Assembly (NCBI GenBank): GCA_937907245.1
Contig: CALCUM010000003.1
Location: 621,501-685,500 of the forward strand
Direction: 5' to 3'
From: an uncultured Rhodobiaceae bacterium
GTDB lineage: Bacteria > Pseudomonadota > Alphaproteobacteria > RS24
DNA: 64,000 nucleotides
A program made the translations under genes and the position numbers. Of the stretch, positions 45,839 through 55,158 are shown piece after piece; positions within the stretch are counted from its first letter, which is position 1; the number at the start of each line of letters is the position of its first letter. The notes below the pieces were generated by a model. The model searched no databases, had not been told where the DNA came from, and worked only from the letters and a program-made list of their open reading frames with translations.

Positions 45839-47227
45839 TTATATAGCTGTCGGTTTATGAGACCAAGGCGCTGCTTCTTCCAGAGCATAAGCCAAATCAA
45901 ACAAAAGAGCGTCCATGCCCGGCGCAGCCATAAAGTGTGCGCCAATCGGCAAGCCCCCCGACATATTGGTGGGTATCGACATGGCAGGCAATCCATAAAC
46001 ATTGGCAAGCGCCATATAGCTCATCATGTCGGCAATCTTTTGCCCATCGGCGGCCAAACTCCCTTGCGGCGTCAGCTCATCATGGCCAAATGGCATCATC
46101 GGCGTTACCGGCGTTAGCAGAACATCGACGCTTTCAAAGCCCGCCAGTAAGCTGGCACGATGCTGCTCGAAAGCCTGTAAAGATTTAGCTTCGGCTTGGT
46201 CTGGCAAATCGCGCGAGGCCACTCCCATAGACGTGGTGAAAGGAGACAACAACGCGTTGTCTTCAAAAGCAGCGCCTGTGGCTTGCTCAATCGCGGCCAC
46301 CAAAAAGGGCATTCGCACGAGGAACATATTCTCGACATGACCCCAAAAACCTTGGCCATCAACCCCCGCCAGCGAGAGGTCGATAACCTCATGGCCAAGC
46401 GCGGCGCAAGTTTTAGCCGTCTCCTCAATGGCTTGGCGTATCGGCTGTGCGACTTCGGCATGTTGAATATTATCGAACATCAGCCCAATTTTTAGCGGCT
46501 GGTTTTGCCGCGCCAACTGCTTTGCCGAAAGGGGCCGATAGGTAGCTTGGGCCGAGCGGTCTTGCGTTACATCAAACAACCAAGCGCTATCGCGCACACT
46601 GCGAGTAATCGCATGATGATGCTTCAGGAAGGGATGCGAGCCATCCGCCTCGCCGGATAGCAAACGCTGGCGCGATGGCTTGAAGCCAAAGGTTCCGCAA
46701 AACGAAGACGGCATGCGAATGGAGCCCGCGCCATCGGTGGCATGGGCGGCGGCCACATATCCCGCAGCTACCGCGACAGCCGAGCCGCCGCTGGAGCCCG
46801 CCGATGTTTTGGAGATATCCCACGGATTGGCCGTGGCGCCAAAAGTCTGATTATTGGTGACGGGTAGCGAAGCAAATTCAGGGGTATTGGTGGCACCTAA
46901 AAAGGTAAGGCCAGATTTTTGCAAAGCAGCGATAAGGGGCGGCGCGGCCTCAGGCTGCTGATGCAAAGCCGGATGAGCGCCATCGCTGCGCACAAAGCCC
47001 GGTACATCGACCAAATCTTTATGCATAAAAGGGGCGCCCGCAAACGGCGTTTCGAGGTCGGCTGTCTCGGCCGCGATAAGAGCTTCTTCAAAGCGGCGCG
47101 TGGTCAAAGCGTTGAGCTTCGGCTCCAGCGCTTCAGCCCTCGCGATACTTGCCGCCACCAACTCCTTTGGAGACATTTCTCTAGCTTTTAAAAGAGCTAC
47201 CTGCGCTGTTAAATCCAAATCTACCAT
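45839..47227 (-). CDS. Amidase (amidase-signature family)
   Basis: About 462 aa. The amidase signature is clear: catalytic Lys in PFMHKDLVDVPG, the Gly/Ser-rich SAGSSGGSAVAVAAGY with the cis-Ser and nucleophile region. Such enzymes hydrolyse carboxamides to acids. The start is taken at 47227 (MVDLDLTAQ); the 20-codon upstream extension looks non-native. The MaoC-like gene begins 24 bp beyond its stop, so the three may form one operon in which the amide product is activated by the ligase. Confidence 0.9.
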   Translation of the reverse strand: MVDLDLTAQVALLKAREMSPKELVAASIARAEALEPKLNALTTRRFEEALIAAETADLETPFAGAPFMHKDLVDVPGFVRSDGAHPALHQQPEAAPPLIAALQKSGLTFLGATNTPEFASLPVTNNQTFGATANPWDISKTSAGSSGGSAVAVAAGYVAAAHATDGAGSIRMPSSFCGTFGFKPSRQRLLSGEADGSHPFLKHHHAITRSVRDSAWLFDVTQDRSAQATYRPLSAKQLARQNQPLKIGLMFDNIQHAEVAQPIRQAIEETAKTCAALGHEVIDLSLAGVDGQGFWGHVENMFLVRMPFLVAAIEQATGAAFEDNALLSPFTTSMGVASRDLPDQAEAKSLQAFEQHRASLLAGFESVDVLLTPVTPMMPFGHDELTPQGSLAADGQKIADMMSYMALANVYGLPAMSIPTNMSGGLPIGAHFMAAPGMDALLFDLAYALEEAAPWSHKPTAI

Positions 47228-47356
47228 GCGAGGAACTTTGGCAAACTCAAAAATATTTGCAAGCTTTTTGACACCCCAAAAACACATTTCTGACGGGGTA
47301 GACAGACAGTGGTTTCTTTGTTGTTGTATAGGCAGAAGAATAAAAGGGAGAAACCA

Positions 47357-48460
47357 ATGCAGCGTCGCGACATTTTAAAATTAGTTGGTGGAGGCGTCAT
47401 TGTTTCGGCCGCCTCTCTGGCTGGCTTTGCCAGCACACGAAGCCCCACAAAGGCCCTAAGACCCTGGGGGCAAGCTGGCCAATATGAAGAGGTGCGCCGC
47501 TTTGCTTTATCCTATGCCATTTTGGCGCCTAATCCCCATAACCGCCAACCTTGGATGGCCGAGCTGGTGGACGAGCATGAAATTCATATCTACCGCGACC
47601 TCGACAAGAACCTGCCAGAGACCGACCCGTTTGACCGCCAATTAACCATTGGCATGGGGTGCTTTTTAGAAGCCCTCACTGTGGCTGCGGCCCAGAAAAA
47701 CTATCGCGCCGAGACCCAATTATTCCCGACCCAAAACGAAGACTATGTGGCGCGCATTACCCTGAAAGCCGAAGCCGGGCTGGCCGGCACAGATGGCGAG
47801 CTATTTGGCGCTTTCCAAGACCGGCGCTCGTGCAAAGAACCTTTTTCCGATACCGAGCTGGAGCCAGCGCACGCGCAAGCCCTATCGGTGTTTGGCGATG
47901 TCTACACCAATGCCCGCGCCGTCGACCGTCTGAAGACAATAAGTTGGGATGCGTTTTTGGTGGAATATGAAACCGAACGCACGCTCAAAGAGAGTGTCGA
48001 TTTAATGCGCATCGGAAAGTCTCAAATCAATGCGACCCCCGATGGTATCGACCTTGGTGGCCCGCTATTGGAGATGCTGAGTTTGATCGGCAATCTGACG
48101 CCAGAAACCCTAATGGACCCGCAAAGCGCTTCCTATCAACAAGGCCGCGACATGTATGAGAAAATGTTAAAATCGACCCCTGCCTATATTTTGTTGAAGA
48201 CCCAAGGCAATACACGCGCCGACCAAATAGCGGCGGGGCGGCAATGGTTGCGGCTCAACTTAATGACCACATATCTTGGCGTTTCTTTGCATCCTATTAG
48301 CCAAGCCTTGCAAGAATATAGCGAGATGAAACCGCTGAACCAAGCCATTCAAACTAGCTTCGCTCGCGACGGAGATACCATTCAAATGTTTGGTCGCTTG
48401 GGCTATGGCCCCAAAACACCGCCTGCCCCTCGGTGGGGTGTGGAAGCCAAACTGATTTGA
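47357..48460 (+). CDS. Tat-exported nitroreductase-like protein
   Basis: A 367-aa protein with a twin-arginine signal (QRRDILKLVGGGVIVSAASLAGFAS), followed by a nitroreductase-like fold (SYAILAPNPHNRQPW, the FMN-site opening; YGPKTPPAPRWGVEA near the C-terminus). Tat export is consistent with folding around a flavin before transport. The substrate is unknown. GGGAG precedes the ATG at 47357. Its stop lies in a triple 14-bp tandem repeat. Confidence 0.82.
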   Translation: MQRRDILKLVGGGVIVSAASLAGFASTRSPTKALRPWGQAGQYEEVRRFALSYAILAPNPHNRQPWMAELVDEHEIHIYRDLDKNLPETDPFDRQLTIGMGCFLEALTVAAAQKNYRAETQLFPTQNEDYVARITLKAEAGLAGTDGELFGAFQDRRSCKEPFSDTELEPAHAQALSVFGDVYTNARAVDRLKTISWDAFLVEYETERTLKESVDLMRIGKSQINATPDGIDLGGPLLEMLSLIGNLTPETLMDPQSASYQQGRDMYEKMLKSTPAYILLKTQGNTRADQIAAGRQWLRLNLMTTYLGVSLHPISQALQEYSEMKPLNQAIQTSFARDGDTIQMFGRLGYGPKTPPAPRWGVEAKLI

Positions 48461-48493
48461 GACAACTGATTTGAGACAACTGATTTGAGACAG
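48452..48493. repeat. 14-bp x3 tandem repeat on a stop codon
   Basis: CTGATTTGAGACAA at 48452-48465, 48466-48479 and (last base changed) 48480-48493. The first copy holds the TGA stop of the nitroreductase-like gene, so the stop is triplicated. Confidence 0.93.
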
Positions 48494-48510
48494 AGCTAGG
48501 GATACGAAAA

Positions 48511-48541
48511 AGGGCGCGGCAGCCATATGGCGCCGCGCCCT
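48511..48541 (-). terminator. Intrinsic terminator between convergent genes
   Basis: Stem AGGGCGCGGC (48511-48520) / GCCGCGCCCT (48532-48541), 11-nt loop. On the minus strand it is followed by TTTTTC, and on the plus strand by TGATTGTTTT, so it can serve both convergent genes. A second small hairpin (TTACTCGT / ACGAGTAA) lies at 48549-48570. Confidence 0.85.
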
Positions 48542-48575
48542 GATTGTTTTACTCGTCAAAAAACGAGTAATTAGG

Positions 48576-49559
48576 TTAGTTGGTAACCGTTAGGCTTACT
48601 GAAAACGGGTCAGCGCCGTTCTTCAACGCAGTCACCGAGCCCGAATTCTCATCCAAGTGCATATCAATGCTCACAGAGCGAGTTAGCGTAAATTTGAGAT
48701 CAAACTGACTGGAAGGTGTTACTTCCGCGGTAAGAGGCATCGCCACTAAAATTCGCTTGGCGTTTGCGGCTGAGATAGCCGTCGTCACATTGTCAGACGC
48801 CAGCAATATAGCTTGCTGCGAGCCAGGTTCGATGGCTGCAAACGCGCCTTGGCCAAAGTTATCGTAAATTTCAGTCGCAAATTGCGGCGTCCCTGGTGTA
48901 GCACCACAGTCCATCCCCAAAGTAGACCGATCATTTGGATCCGAGCTTACAATGGTGCCGTCCGGATAATCCGCATCCTGCAACGTACCTGTAAAGGTTG
49001 TGATGGCATCATTGGTCCAGCAATAACTTCCCACTCCGGTTTCCCCGATGAGGGTTCTAGGGTCTCCATTTTGATCGATAAATTCTTCCAAATGCTTGAT
49101 TTGCAGCTCATTGGATAAAATCAGAGCTAGGAAAGTATAACTGCCACTAGCAATGGGGGTATCGGCGGAGGAAGTATCTAGAACGGCAGCATTGTTGGTG
49201 CCTTCAATCAAGTGCTCCACACCGTTATCATCATTGAGCAAAAGGGTGCACCCATCGAGACTGTTGGAATTTAGGATTGGGTTCGAAGTACACATAGCCA
49301 TGCGATAAAAAGTTACCTTATAGCCATCTGGAATCTCTTTGCAGCTTGCCCCCAAGTTCCCGTCAATGTCTTCTACAACGCTAGGCTGAAGACCTGCTTG
49401 ATTGGGGTCACTATCAGTCCCAAATTTGCTAGAATCGATGAGAATTGCGCCATCCGCTCTCACACATGCATTGTCGGTCTCTGCTGAAGCTGGCGACATG
49501 AAAACGAGTAGAGAAAAGCAGACTAAATTTAAAACACTAAAACTAGAAATCAATTTCAT
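48576..49559 (-). CDS. Secreted protein, unknown
   Basis: About 327 aa with a signal peptide (FSVLNLVCFSLLVFMSPASA). The mature part begins ETDNACVRADGAIL and is Thr/Asp/Ser-rich with several cysteines, ending in a beta-rich segment (VSIDMHLDENSGSVTALKNG). No family recognised. The start is taken at 49559 (MKLISS) with GGGAG upstream. It follows the barrel protein by 4 bp, so the two are one operon and the secreted protein may use or decorate the barrel. Confidence 0.72.
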   Translation of the reverse strand: MKLISSFSVLNLVCFSLLVFMSPASAETDNACVRADGAILIDSSKFGTDSDPNQAGLQPSVVEDIDGNLGASCKEIPDGYKVTFYRMAMCTSNPILNSNSLDGCTLLLNDDNGVEHLIEGTNNAAVLDTSSADTPIASGSYTFLALILSNELQIKHLEEFIDQNGDPRTLIGETGVGSYCWTNDAITTFTGTLQDADYPDGTIVSSDPNDRSTLGMDCGATPGTPQFATEIYDNFGQGAFAAIEPGSQQAILLASDNVTTAISAANAKRILVAMPLTAEVTPSSQFDLKFTLTRSVSIDMHLDENSGSVTALKNGADPFSVSLTVTN

Positions 49560-49563
49560 TGGT

Positions 49564-50475
49564 TTATACTCCCGAAACAGAAACAACAAAGGCGCCACCC
49601 GACTTGGCAATCGTATTGGCACGACGCACCTTCTCAAAACGACGATCGCGCACTGGACTTAGCTGATAGGCGACGTCCGAAATGAAAGTCGTTGGGGCTG
49701 AAGAAGAGGATCCAAAAGCCATCCGATAAGATAGATTGGCGTAATCTTGGTCCGCCGTATTATCGTCATAGGAAGTCGTTCCAAGCTCGATCGTGAAACT
49801 ATACGGCAAGGCACTTCGCAGGCTAAAGGTTTGTCCTTCAATGACCGTAGCCACATCATCGCTATCAAACTTAAAAGCTTTTGCATGCAGTTTGGTTTGC
49901 GGGAGATACGGCAATGGCACAGCAAGTTCGGCGTCATAGCCGTCGAGGGCACGTTCTTGCGCAGCCCCCTCGCCGGTCAAGGCATCGCTGAGCGCGAAAT
50001 ACTGATTATAGCGGAAGTCGCCAACGCTGGAGAGAACTTCAAGACCGGCCGAAGCGCGCTCGTGTTTATAAGTCCACTCGTTATCATAGAAGCCATTGAC
50101 CCCAAGAATAAGTTTGCCATCTGCCACGAGCTTGCGGTAACCGAGGCCAATATTGGCCGTGTTGCGCTTGGCGGTGCGGTTGGCACTCACTTGCAAAAAC
50201 ACAGCCGTACCATTTTCCTCGTTATCAACAAGCGGTTGAACCGTTAAAAGGCTGTAACTGGTATCTTGGTCTTCGATATCTGAAATCGTGATTTCAAGGT
50301 TTGATATCGGCAGACTATCCAACGCGCCTTCCAGAGCATTTGTTGCACTGGCCCGGGCTTGGGAGGTCAAATTAGTTTTAAAAAAATTCACGGCCTCTTG
50401 GCCGCCATCTTGTGCCGCGGCGGGTCCACAAATTAGGGCTCCACTACACAAGGCTAGAATAGACAATCTCGACAT
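49564..50475 (-). CDS. Inverse-autotransporter-type beta-barrel protein
   Basis: A 303-aa exported protein: signal peptide (LALCSGALICGPAAAQ) followed by alternating beta strands with the intimin/invasin barrel signature GLGYRKLVADGKLILGVNGF, YDNEW and ERASAGLEVL, and ALDGYDAELAVPLPYLP. In intimins the barrel carries a C-terminal passenger; here the protein ends after the barrel with no passenger, so its function may be pore or anchor for the adjacent secreted protein. It is divergent from the Crp/Fnr gene. Confidence 0.78.
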   Translation of the reverse strand: MSRLSILALCSGALICGPAAAQDGGQEAVNFFKTNLTSQARASATNALEGALDSLPISNLEITISDIEDQDTSYSLLTVQPLVDNEENGTAVFLQVSANRTAKRNTANIGLGYRKLVADGKLILGVNGFYDNEWTYKHERASAGLEVLSSVGDFRYNQYFALSDALTGEGAAQERALDGYDAELAVPLPYLPQTKLHAKAFKFDSDDVATVIEGQTFSLRSALPYSFTIELGTTSYDDNTADQDYANLSYRMAFGSSSSAPTTFISDVAYQLSPVRDRRFEKVRRANTIAKSGGAFVVSVSGV

Positions 50476-50615
50476 AATTTACTCCTTAAAGACTGAACCC
50501 TAAAAAACTAGCCAACTTTTTGGCAGATAAATAGTTCACCTGAACATTGTTGTGCACAATCAGGACAAGGCCCTAATTGCTTTTGCAAATTTGCCCTCAG
50601 AGAAGGTAAGCTAAA

Positions 50616-50650
50616 AGGCGTAAGTTTAGGTGTAAGTTTAGGTGTAAAGC
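50616..50650. repeat. 12-bp tandem repeat upstream of the Crp/Fnr gene
   Basis: Units AGGCGTAAGTTT, AGGTGTAAGTTT and partial AGGTGTAAAGC in a row end 8 bp before the regulator start. They may be a slippage product and could also affect expression. Confidence 0.85.
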
Positions 50651-50658
50651 ATTTCGGT

Positions 50659-51300
50659 ATGGTTGAGTGTTTCTGGGATAAATTGTCACAAAAAACCCAA
50701 AATAATTTGCTTGAAGTAGGCGAGTTAAAGTCTTTTGCCGCCGATGAGTTAATTTATGATGAGGATGACATGTATGCCAGCCTCAACATAATCCTGAGCG
50801 GCGAAATTCAATTTAGCAAAACCCAACCCAATGGGCATATCGTCAAGTTCTCACAAAACCTCGTAGGCAATGTTTTTGGTCACTCCACCGTATTCCTCGA
50901 CACCCCTCGCCTATTTAAGGCGGTAAGCCTTGAGCCGTCAAAAATACTGCGGATCAACCGGACACAAACCCAAAAGATGTTTGCTCGCGATACAGCTTTC
51001 GCCATGGCCATTGTTCAAAACTTCACGGAAATTGTTGAACACGGGTTGTTTATGGTTACGGATATCGTCAAACCCAATCCCTTGTCTCGTGTCGTTAAGT
51101 CTTTACTGGAACGGCAGAAACACAGCGACCCGTGGATTAAAGCCACGCAAAGTCAACTTGGCAATGAAAGCGGACTGTCGCGTTTACAGACGCATAGGGC
51201 CCTTAAAAAGTTGCAGGAGCGTAATATTATTTCACTGGCCTATGGCAGGCTAAAAGTAGAAAATCAATCGGCGCTCGAGAGCCTAGCCTTAGAGGACTAA
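50659..51300 (+). CDS. Crp/Fnr-family transcriptional regulator
   Basis: A 213-aa regulator: cyclic-nucleotide-binding-type barrel (residues ~20-120, ILSGEIQFSKTQPNGHIV), a dimerisation helix, and a C-terminal winged helix (QSQLGNESGLSRLQTHRALKKLQE). No cysteine cluster for Fe-S as in Fnr, so effector unknown. It is divergent from the barrel/secreted-protein operon and is the obvious candidate regulator of it. The ribosome site is weak. Confidence 0.88.
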   Translation: MVECFWDKLSQKTQNNLLEVGELKSFAADELIYDEDDMYASLNIILSGEIQFSKTQPNGHIVKFSQNLVGNVFGHSTVFLDTPRLFKAVSLEPSKILRINRTQTQKMFARDTAFAMAIVQNFTEIVEHGLFMVTDIVKPNPLSRVVKSLLERQKHSDPWIKATQSQLGNESGLSRLQTHRALKKLQERNIISLAYGRLKVENQSALESLALED

Positions 51301-51340
51301 CCCGCTTTGCGTTTTTACGCCGACATGCTAGGGATTTTGG

Positions 51341-51577
51341 ATGACTGATATAGACAAGCTCGAAGCCCTCGAACGCCGCATTGCAGCTTTAGAAGAGATG
51401 CTTACGCACCAAGCCCACACCCTAGATGAGGTGAGCGATCAATTGCATTTGGCCGAACAGGCGCGCGAGACCCTGGCCCGCAAGCAAAAGGCCTTGCTGG
51501 CGCGCGTGCAAGAAGTGGAAGATACAAGCCCCGGCGGTGCGCCTTCCCTGCAAGACGAAAAACCGCCGCATTACTGA
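51341..51577 (+). CDS. slyX: SlyX family protein
   Basis: A 78-aa coiled-coil protein (LEALERRIAALEEMLTHQAH... continuing heptads) ending in a Pro-rich tail with KPPHY, the SlyX C-terminal signature. The function of SlyX is unknown. It is preceded by 40 bp after the Crp/Fnr gene. Confidence 0.88.
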   Translation: MTDIDKLEALERRIAALEEMLTHQAHTLDEVSDQLHLAEQARETLARKQKALLARVQEVEDTSPGGAPSLQDEKPPHY

Positions 51578-51663
51578 GCCCCATTTGTAAAAGCTGCGCA
51601 ATTGCAAAGCCCCAGACTTTTGCTAGTATCACCTCACTTATTTGCTTTTTGAGGGATGTCATT

Positions 51664-53484
51664 ATGAAAAATATTCGCGCAGGCTTGCTCGCTTCCACAC
51701 TGGCACTTTCGATGGCCACCTCGGGCGCCACATCGGCTTTGGCAGCAGATGCCCCAACCCAGCTTTACTGGGGCGATACGCATTTACATACCTCTTATTC
51801 GCTCGACGCCTATTTGCTCGGCAATCGGACAGCCGACCCTGACACAGCCTATCGTTTTGCCAAAGGCTTGCCGGTGGTGCATCCGGGCCATCGCGCGCGG
51901 GTGCGCATCGACCGCCCGCTTGACTTTCTTGTGGTCACAGACCATGCCGAGTTTCTGGGCGTCTTTGCGGAAATTGAAGCCGGCAACCCTTCGATTCTGA
52001 GCACAAAAATGGGAAAGCGAATTTATAATGATTTAAAGGCGGGCAAGCAAAACGAAGTGTTTGCCGATATCGTGGGATTGGTAGCGCGCGGCAAACTGCG
52101 GGACTTGGCGCCTATCAATGCCAAAAAAGTGCGCACCTCCGTTTGGAGCAAAATGGTAGACTTCGCCGACGCCCATAATGAGCCTGGGAAATTTACGAGC
52201 TTCACGGGTTGGGAATGGAGCTCTATGCCCAACTCCGTCAACTTGCACCGCATCGTCTTCACCCCGGATGGTGGCGACACGGCGAAAAGCTATCTGCCAT
52301 TTTCGTCTATCGACTCGAGTAAGCCGCGTGACCTTTGGGCGTGGATGGAAAAAACCTCCGCCAAATACGACACAGATTTCGTCGCCATTGGCCATAATAT
52401 GAATCTTTCTCTGGGACGGTTTTTCCCTGAAGTAGATGAAAGCGGCAATCCGGTAGACTTGGCCTATGCTCAAGCGCGCGCCAAATGGGAACCCGTAGAA
52501 GAAGTCATTCAATATAAAGGCGACAGCGAAACCCATCCTATTTTGTCGCCGGTCGATGAGTTTGCAGGCTTTGAAAAATACAAACATTTGCTCGGCCCGC
52601 ATATTTTGCCAAATGGCAAACGCTCCATCGAAGCCACCCCTGCCGTTGGCGCTTTCATGCGCTCGGGCTTGCGCCGTGGACTGGAGCTAGAACAAAAAAT
52701 TGGCGCCAATCCATATAAATTTGGCGTCGTGGGCGCCTCCGATAGCCACACCGCTTTGGCCAGCGTCGAGGAGGGCAATTTTCACGGTAAATATGCCAAT
52801 GACAGCCGCCCTGAAACCAAGCACAAACCGACAGTGCCAACCTCTGTGGGCTGGGATGCTTCGGCGCAAGGCCTGTCGGCGGTTTGGGCCCATGAGAACA
52901 CCCGCGACGCCATTACGGCCGCGTTCAAACGCCGCGAAGTCTACGCCACTTCGGGCCCCCGCATTGCTTTGCGGGTATTTGGCGGCACGCGCTTTAAATC
53001 TTATGACGCCAAGCGCCCGAACCTAGCCAAAATTGGCTATAAAAAAGGCGTTCCCATGGGCAGCGAAATTACCGGCCACGCCAAAGCCCGGCCCATGCAA
53101 TTGCTCATCCACGCGGCCAAAGACCCGATGAGCCAAAACCTAGACCGCCTGCAAGTCATCAAAGGCTGGGTCGATGCGAGCGGCAAGAGCCATGAAAAAA
53201 TCTATGACGCCAAGCGCGCCAAAACCGGCAAGCAAGAAGTTCGCATTAGCGATGCCACCACGCATCACGAAGGCGGCTCAGCTCAATTGGCCACTGTCTG
53301 GACGGACCCAGATTTCAACCCAAAGCAAAACGCCTTTTATTATGTGCGGGTTTTAGAATTGCCAAGCACGCGCCACACATTGCTAGATGCGATTGCTATG
53401 GAAAAAGACCCGGCAATTACCAAACACACGAGCATTTTGCGCGAGCGCGCTTTCTCGTCGCCGATTTGGTATAATAGCCAATAA
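51664..53484 (+). CDS. Exported DUF3604 protein
   Basis: About 606 aa with a signal peptide (TLALSMATSGATSALA) and a PHP-like start (LYWGDTHLHTSYSLDAY; LDFLVVTDHAEFLG) characteristic of DUF3604. The His/Asp motifs (GDTHLHTSYS, TDHAE) suggest a metal-dependent phosphatase/hydrolase in the periplasm. The internal HEN and DSHTALA segments are further ligand candidates. Start taken at 51664; GAGGG lies 10 bp upstream. Confidence 0.88.
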   Translation: MKNIRAGLLASTLALSMATSGATSALAADAPTQLYWGDTHLHTSYSLDAYLLGNRTADPDTAYRFAKGLPVVHPGHRARVRIDRPLDFLVVTDHAEFLGVFAEIEAGNPSILSTKMGKRIYNDLKAGKQNEVFADIVGLVARGKLRDLAPINAKKVRTSVWSKMVDFADAHNEPGKFTSFTGWEWSSMPNSVNLHRIVFTPDGGDTAKSYLPFSSIDSSKPRDLWAWMEKTSAKYDTDFVAIGHNMNLSLGRFFPEVDESGNPVDLAYAQARAKWEPVEEVIQYKGDSETHPILSPVDEFAGFEKYKHLLGPHILPNGKRSIEATPAVGAFMRSGLRRGLELEQKIGANPYKFGVVGASDSHTALASVEEGNFHGKYANDSRPETKHKPTVPTSVGWDASAQGLSAVWAHENTRDAITAAFKRREVYATSGPRIALRVFGGTRFKSYDAKRPNLAKIGYKKGVPMGSEITGHAKARPMQLLIHAAKDPMSQNLDRLQVIKGWVDASGKSHEKIYDAKRAKTGKQEVRISDATTHHEGGSAQLATVWTDPDFNPKQNAFYYVRVLELPSTRHTLLDAIAMEKDPAITKHTSILRERAFSSPIWYNSQ

Positions 53485-53499
53485 GGGGTCAGCGCAGGG

Positions 53500-53703
53500 C
53501 TAAGAGACCCGCTTGCGCAACTCATTGACCGGCTCGCCGCCGATGGCCCAGTTCTCGGTTTCTACTTCGTCGATGATGACGATTGTGGTGGCTGGGTTTT
53601 TGCCTAACACGCGGGCCAGCACTTCGGTCATCTCGGCCATCACTTGCTTTTTCTGCTCGGTGGTGGCGCCTTCTTTGGTAATTTTTACATTTATCATCGG
53701 CAT
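53500..53703 (-). CDS. 4-oxalocrotonate tautomerase-family protein
   Basis: A 67-aa tautomerase-like protein; after Met removal the N-terminus is Pro (PMINVKITKEG), the general base of the family. Ends NELRKRVS. The natural substrate is unknown. GGAG precedes the start. Convergent with the DUF3604 gene. Confidence 0.88.
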   Translation of the reverse strand: MPMINVKITKEGATTEQKKQVMAEMTEVLARVLGKNPATTIVIIDEVETENWAIGGEPVNELRKRVS

Positions 53704-53841
53704 GGCTTGTCTCCCTAGCTAACCTGTAAACTCGACTATAGGCCGCCTTCTGTTAAAATTTAAGCGCAATCAGACTTGCTCAAAGCCCCGCAAATCGACA
53801 TGATGCCAAGCAGATATTTTACGTCCAACAGGAGAGACACC

Positions 53842-55128
53842 ATGAGCGATATTGCAGCCTATATGAATGAAGCCACCCAAACCGCGCGGGTTATCGATGG
53901 CCTGGCCGCGGGGAGCCATTTGCGCCCGATTCACAAAGTCGGCATTATCGGCGCGGGCACGATGGGCGGCGGTATCGCAATGAATTTTGCCACCGCGGGC
54001 ATTCAAGTCATCCTGATTGAAACCAAAGAAGAGGCCCTGACGCGCGGACTTGGCGTCATTCAAGCCAATTATCAGCGCAGCGCCGATCGTGGGCGGTTTC
54101 CGGTCGAAGAAGTTGCCGAGCGCATGGCGCGCATTGATGGCGCTTTGGATATGTCAGCATTGGCCGATTGCGACCTGATTATTGAAGCGGTGTTCGAGGA
54201 TATGGAATTGAAAAAATCCATTTTCAAAACCCTCGACGGTATCGCCAAGCAAGGCGCTATTTTGGGCACCAATACATCCGGCCTTGATATTGATGCGATT
54301 GCCGCGCAAACCACGCGCCCGCAAGATGTTATTGGCTTGCACTTCTTCTCGCCGGCCAATGTGATGAAGCTTTTAGAAATCGTTCGCGCCGACGCCACCA
54401 CCGACGATGTGGTGGCTACCTCGATGGATATCGCGGTAAAAATTGGCAAAGTGGCGACGCTTGTGGGTGTTTGCCCAGGCTTTGTTGGCAACCGCATTTT
54501 GGCGGCGCGCCAATTCCAATCCAATGAATTGGTCAAGCGCGGTGTGCTGCCATGGGATGTGGATGCGGCGTTTAATAATTTCGGATTTAAAATGGGCCCG
54601 TTCCAAATGTCTGATTTGGCAGGCCTAGATATCGGTTGGAAAAAAGGCGCTAAAACCTCCAACGCCATTCGCGATACATTGTGCGAAATGGACCGTCGCG
54701 GACAAAAAACCGGCGCTGGCTTTTACGATTATGACGAGAACCGCCAACGCAGTCCTTCCAAAGTAACCGAGCAAGTGATTGCCGATGTTACGGGCGTTGC
54801 GCCTGGCGAGGCAGGCCTGTCGGAAGAAGATATTCTGGCGCGTTGCCTGCACCCAATGGTCAATGAAGCGCTGATTATTCTGGAAGAAAACAAAGCCCAA
54901 CGCCCAAGCGATGTCGACGTCATTTGGTCTTATGGCTACGGCTGGCCGGGCGACACAGGTGGGCCTATGGCGTATGGCGATTTGGTTGGAGCGGATAAAA
55001 TTTTGGCCACAATGGAAACGCTACACAGCGAGAATGGCGATGTAAAAATATCTGACACGCTGCGCCAGCTTGCCAGCCAAGGCGGCAAATTTATTGAGCT
55101 AGATTTAGGCGGCCTGAAAACAGGTTAA
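53842..55128 (+). CDS. 3-hydroxyacyl-CoA dehydrogenase
   Basis: About 428 aa, the dehydrogenase half of a FadB-like protein without the enoyl-CoA hydratase part. NAD-binding GIIGAGTMGGGIAMNFA near residue 34, the HFFSPANVMKLLEIVR catalytic region, and a duplicated C-terminal helical domain ending with YGYGWPGDTGGPMAYGD. It oxidises 3-hydroxyacyl-CoA in beta-oxidation. The start ATG at 53842 has AGGAG upstream; a longer reading from 53776 is improbable. Confidence 0.93.
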   Translation: MSDIAAYMNEATQTARVIDGLAAGSHLRPIHKVGIIGAGTMGGGIAMNFATAGIQVILIETKEEALTRGLGVIQANYQRSADRGRFPVEEVAERMARIDGALDMSALADCDLIIEAVFEDMELKKSIFKTLDGIAKQGAILGTNTSGLDIDAIAAQTTRPQDVIGLHFFSPANVMKLLEIVRADATTDDVVATSMDIAVKIGKVATLVGVCPGFVGNRILAARQFQSNELVKRGVLPWDVDAAFNNFGFKMGPFQMSDLAGLDIGWKKGAKTSNAIRDTLCEMDRRGQKTGAGFYDYDENRQRSPSKVTEQVIADVTGVAPGEAGLSEEDILARCLHPMVNEALIILEENKAQRPSDVDVIWSYGYGWPGDTGGPMAYGDLVGADKILATMETLHSENGDVKISDTLRQLASQGGKFIELDLGGLKTG

Positions 55129-55134
55129 CCAACG

Positions 55135-55158
55135 CTCTAGTCAACTCTCTAGTCAACG
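55135..55158. repeat. 12-bp x2 tandem repeat on the fpr stop codon
   Basis: CTCTAGTCAACT at 55135-55146 and CTCTAGTCAACG at 55147-55158. The right copy contains the fpr stop (complement of 55149-55151); the left copy duplicates it. Confidence 0.85.
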
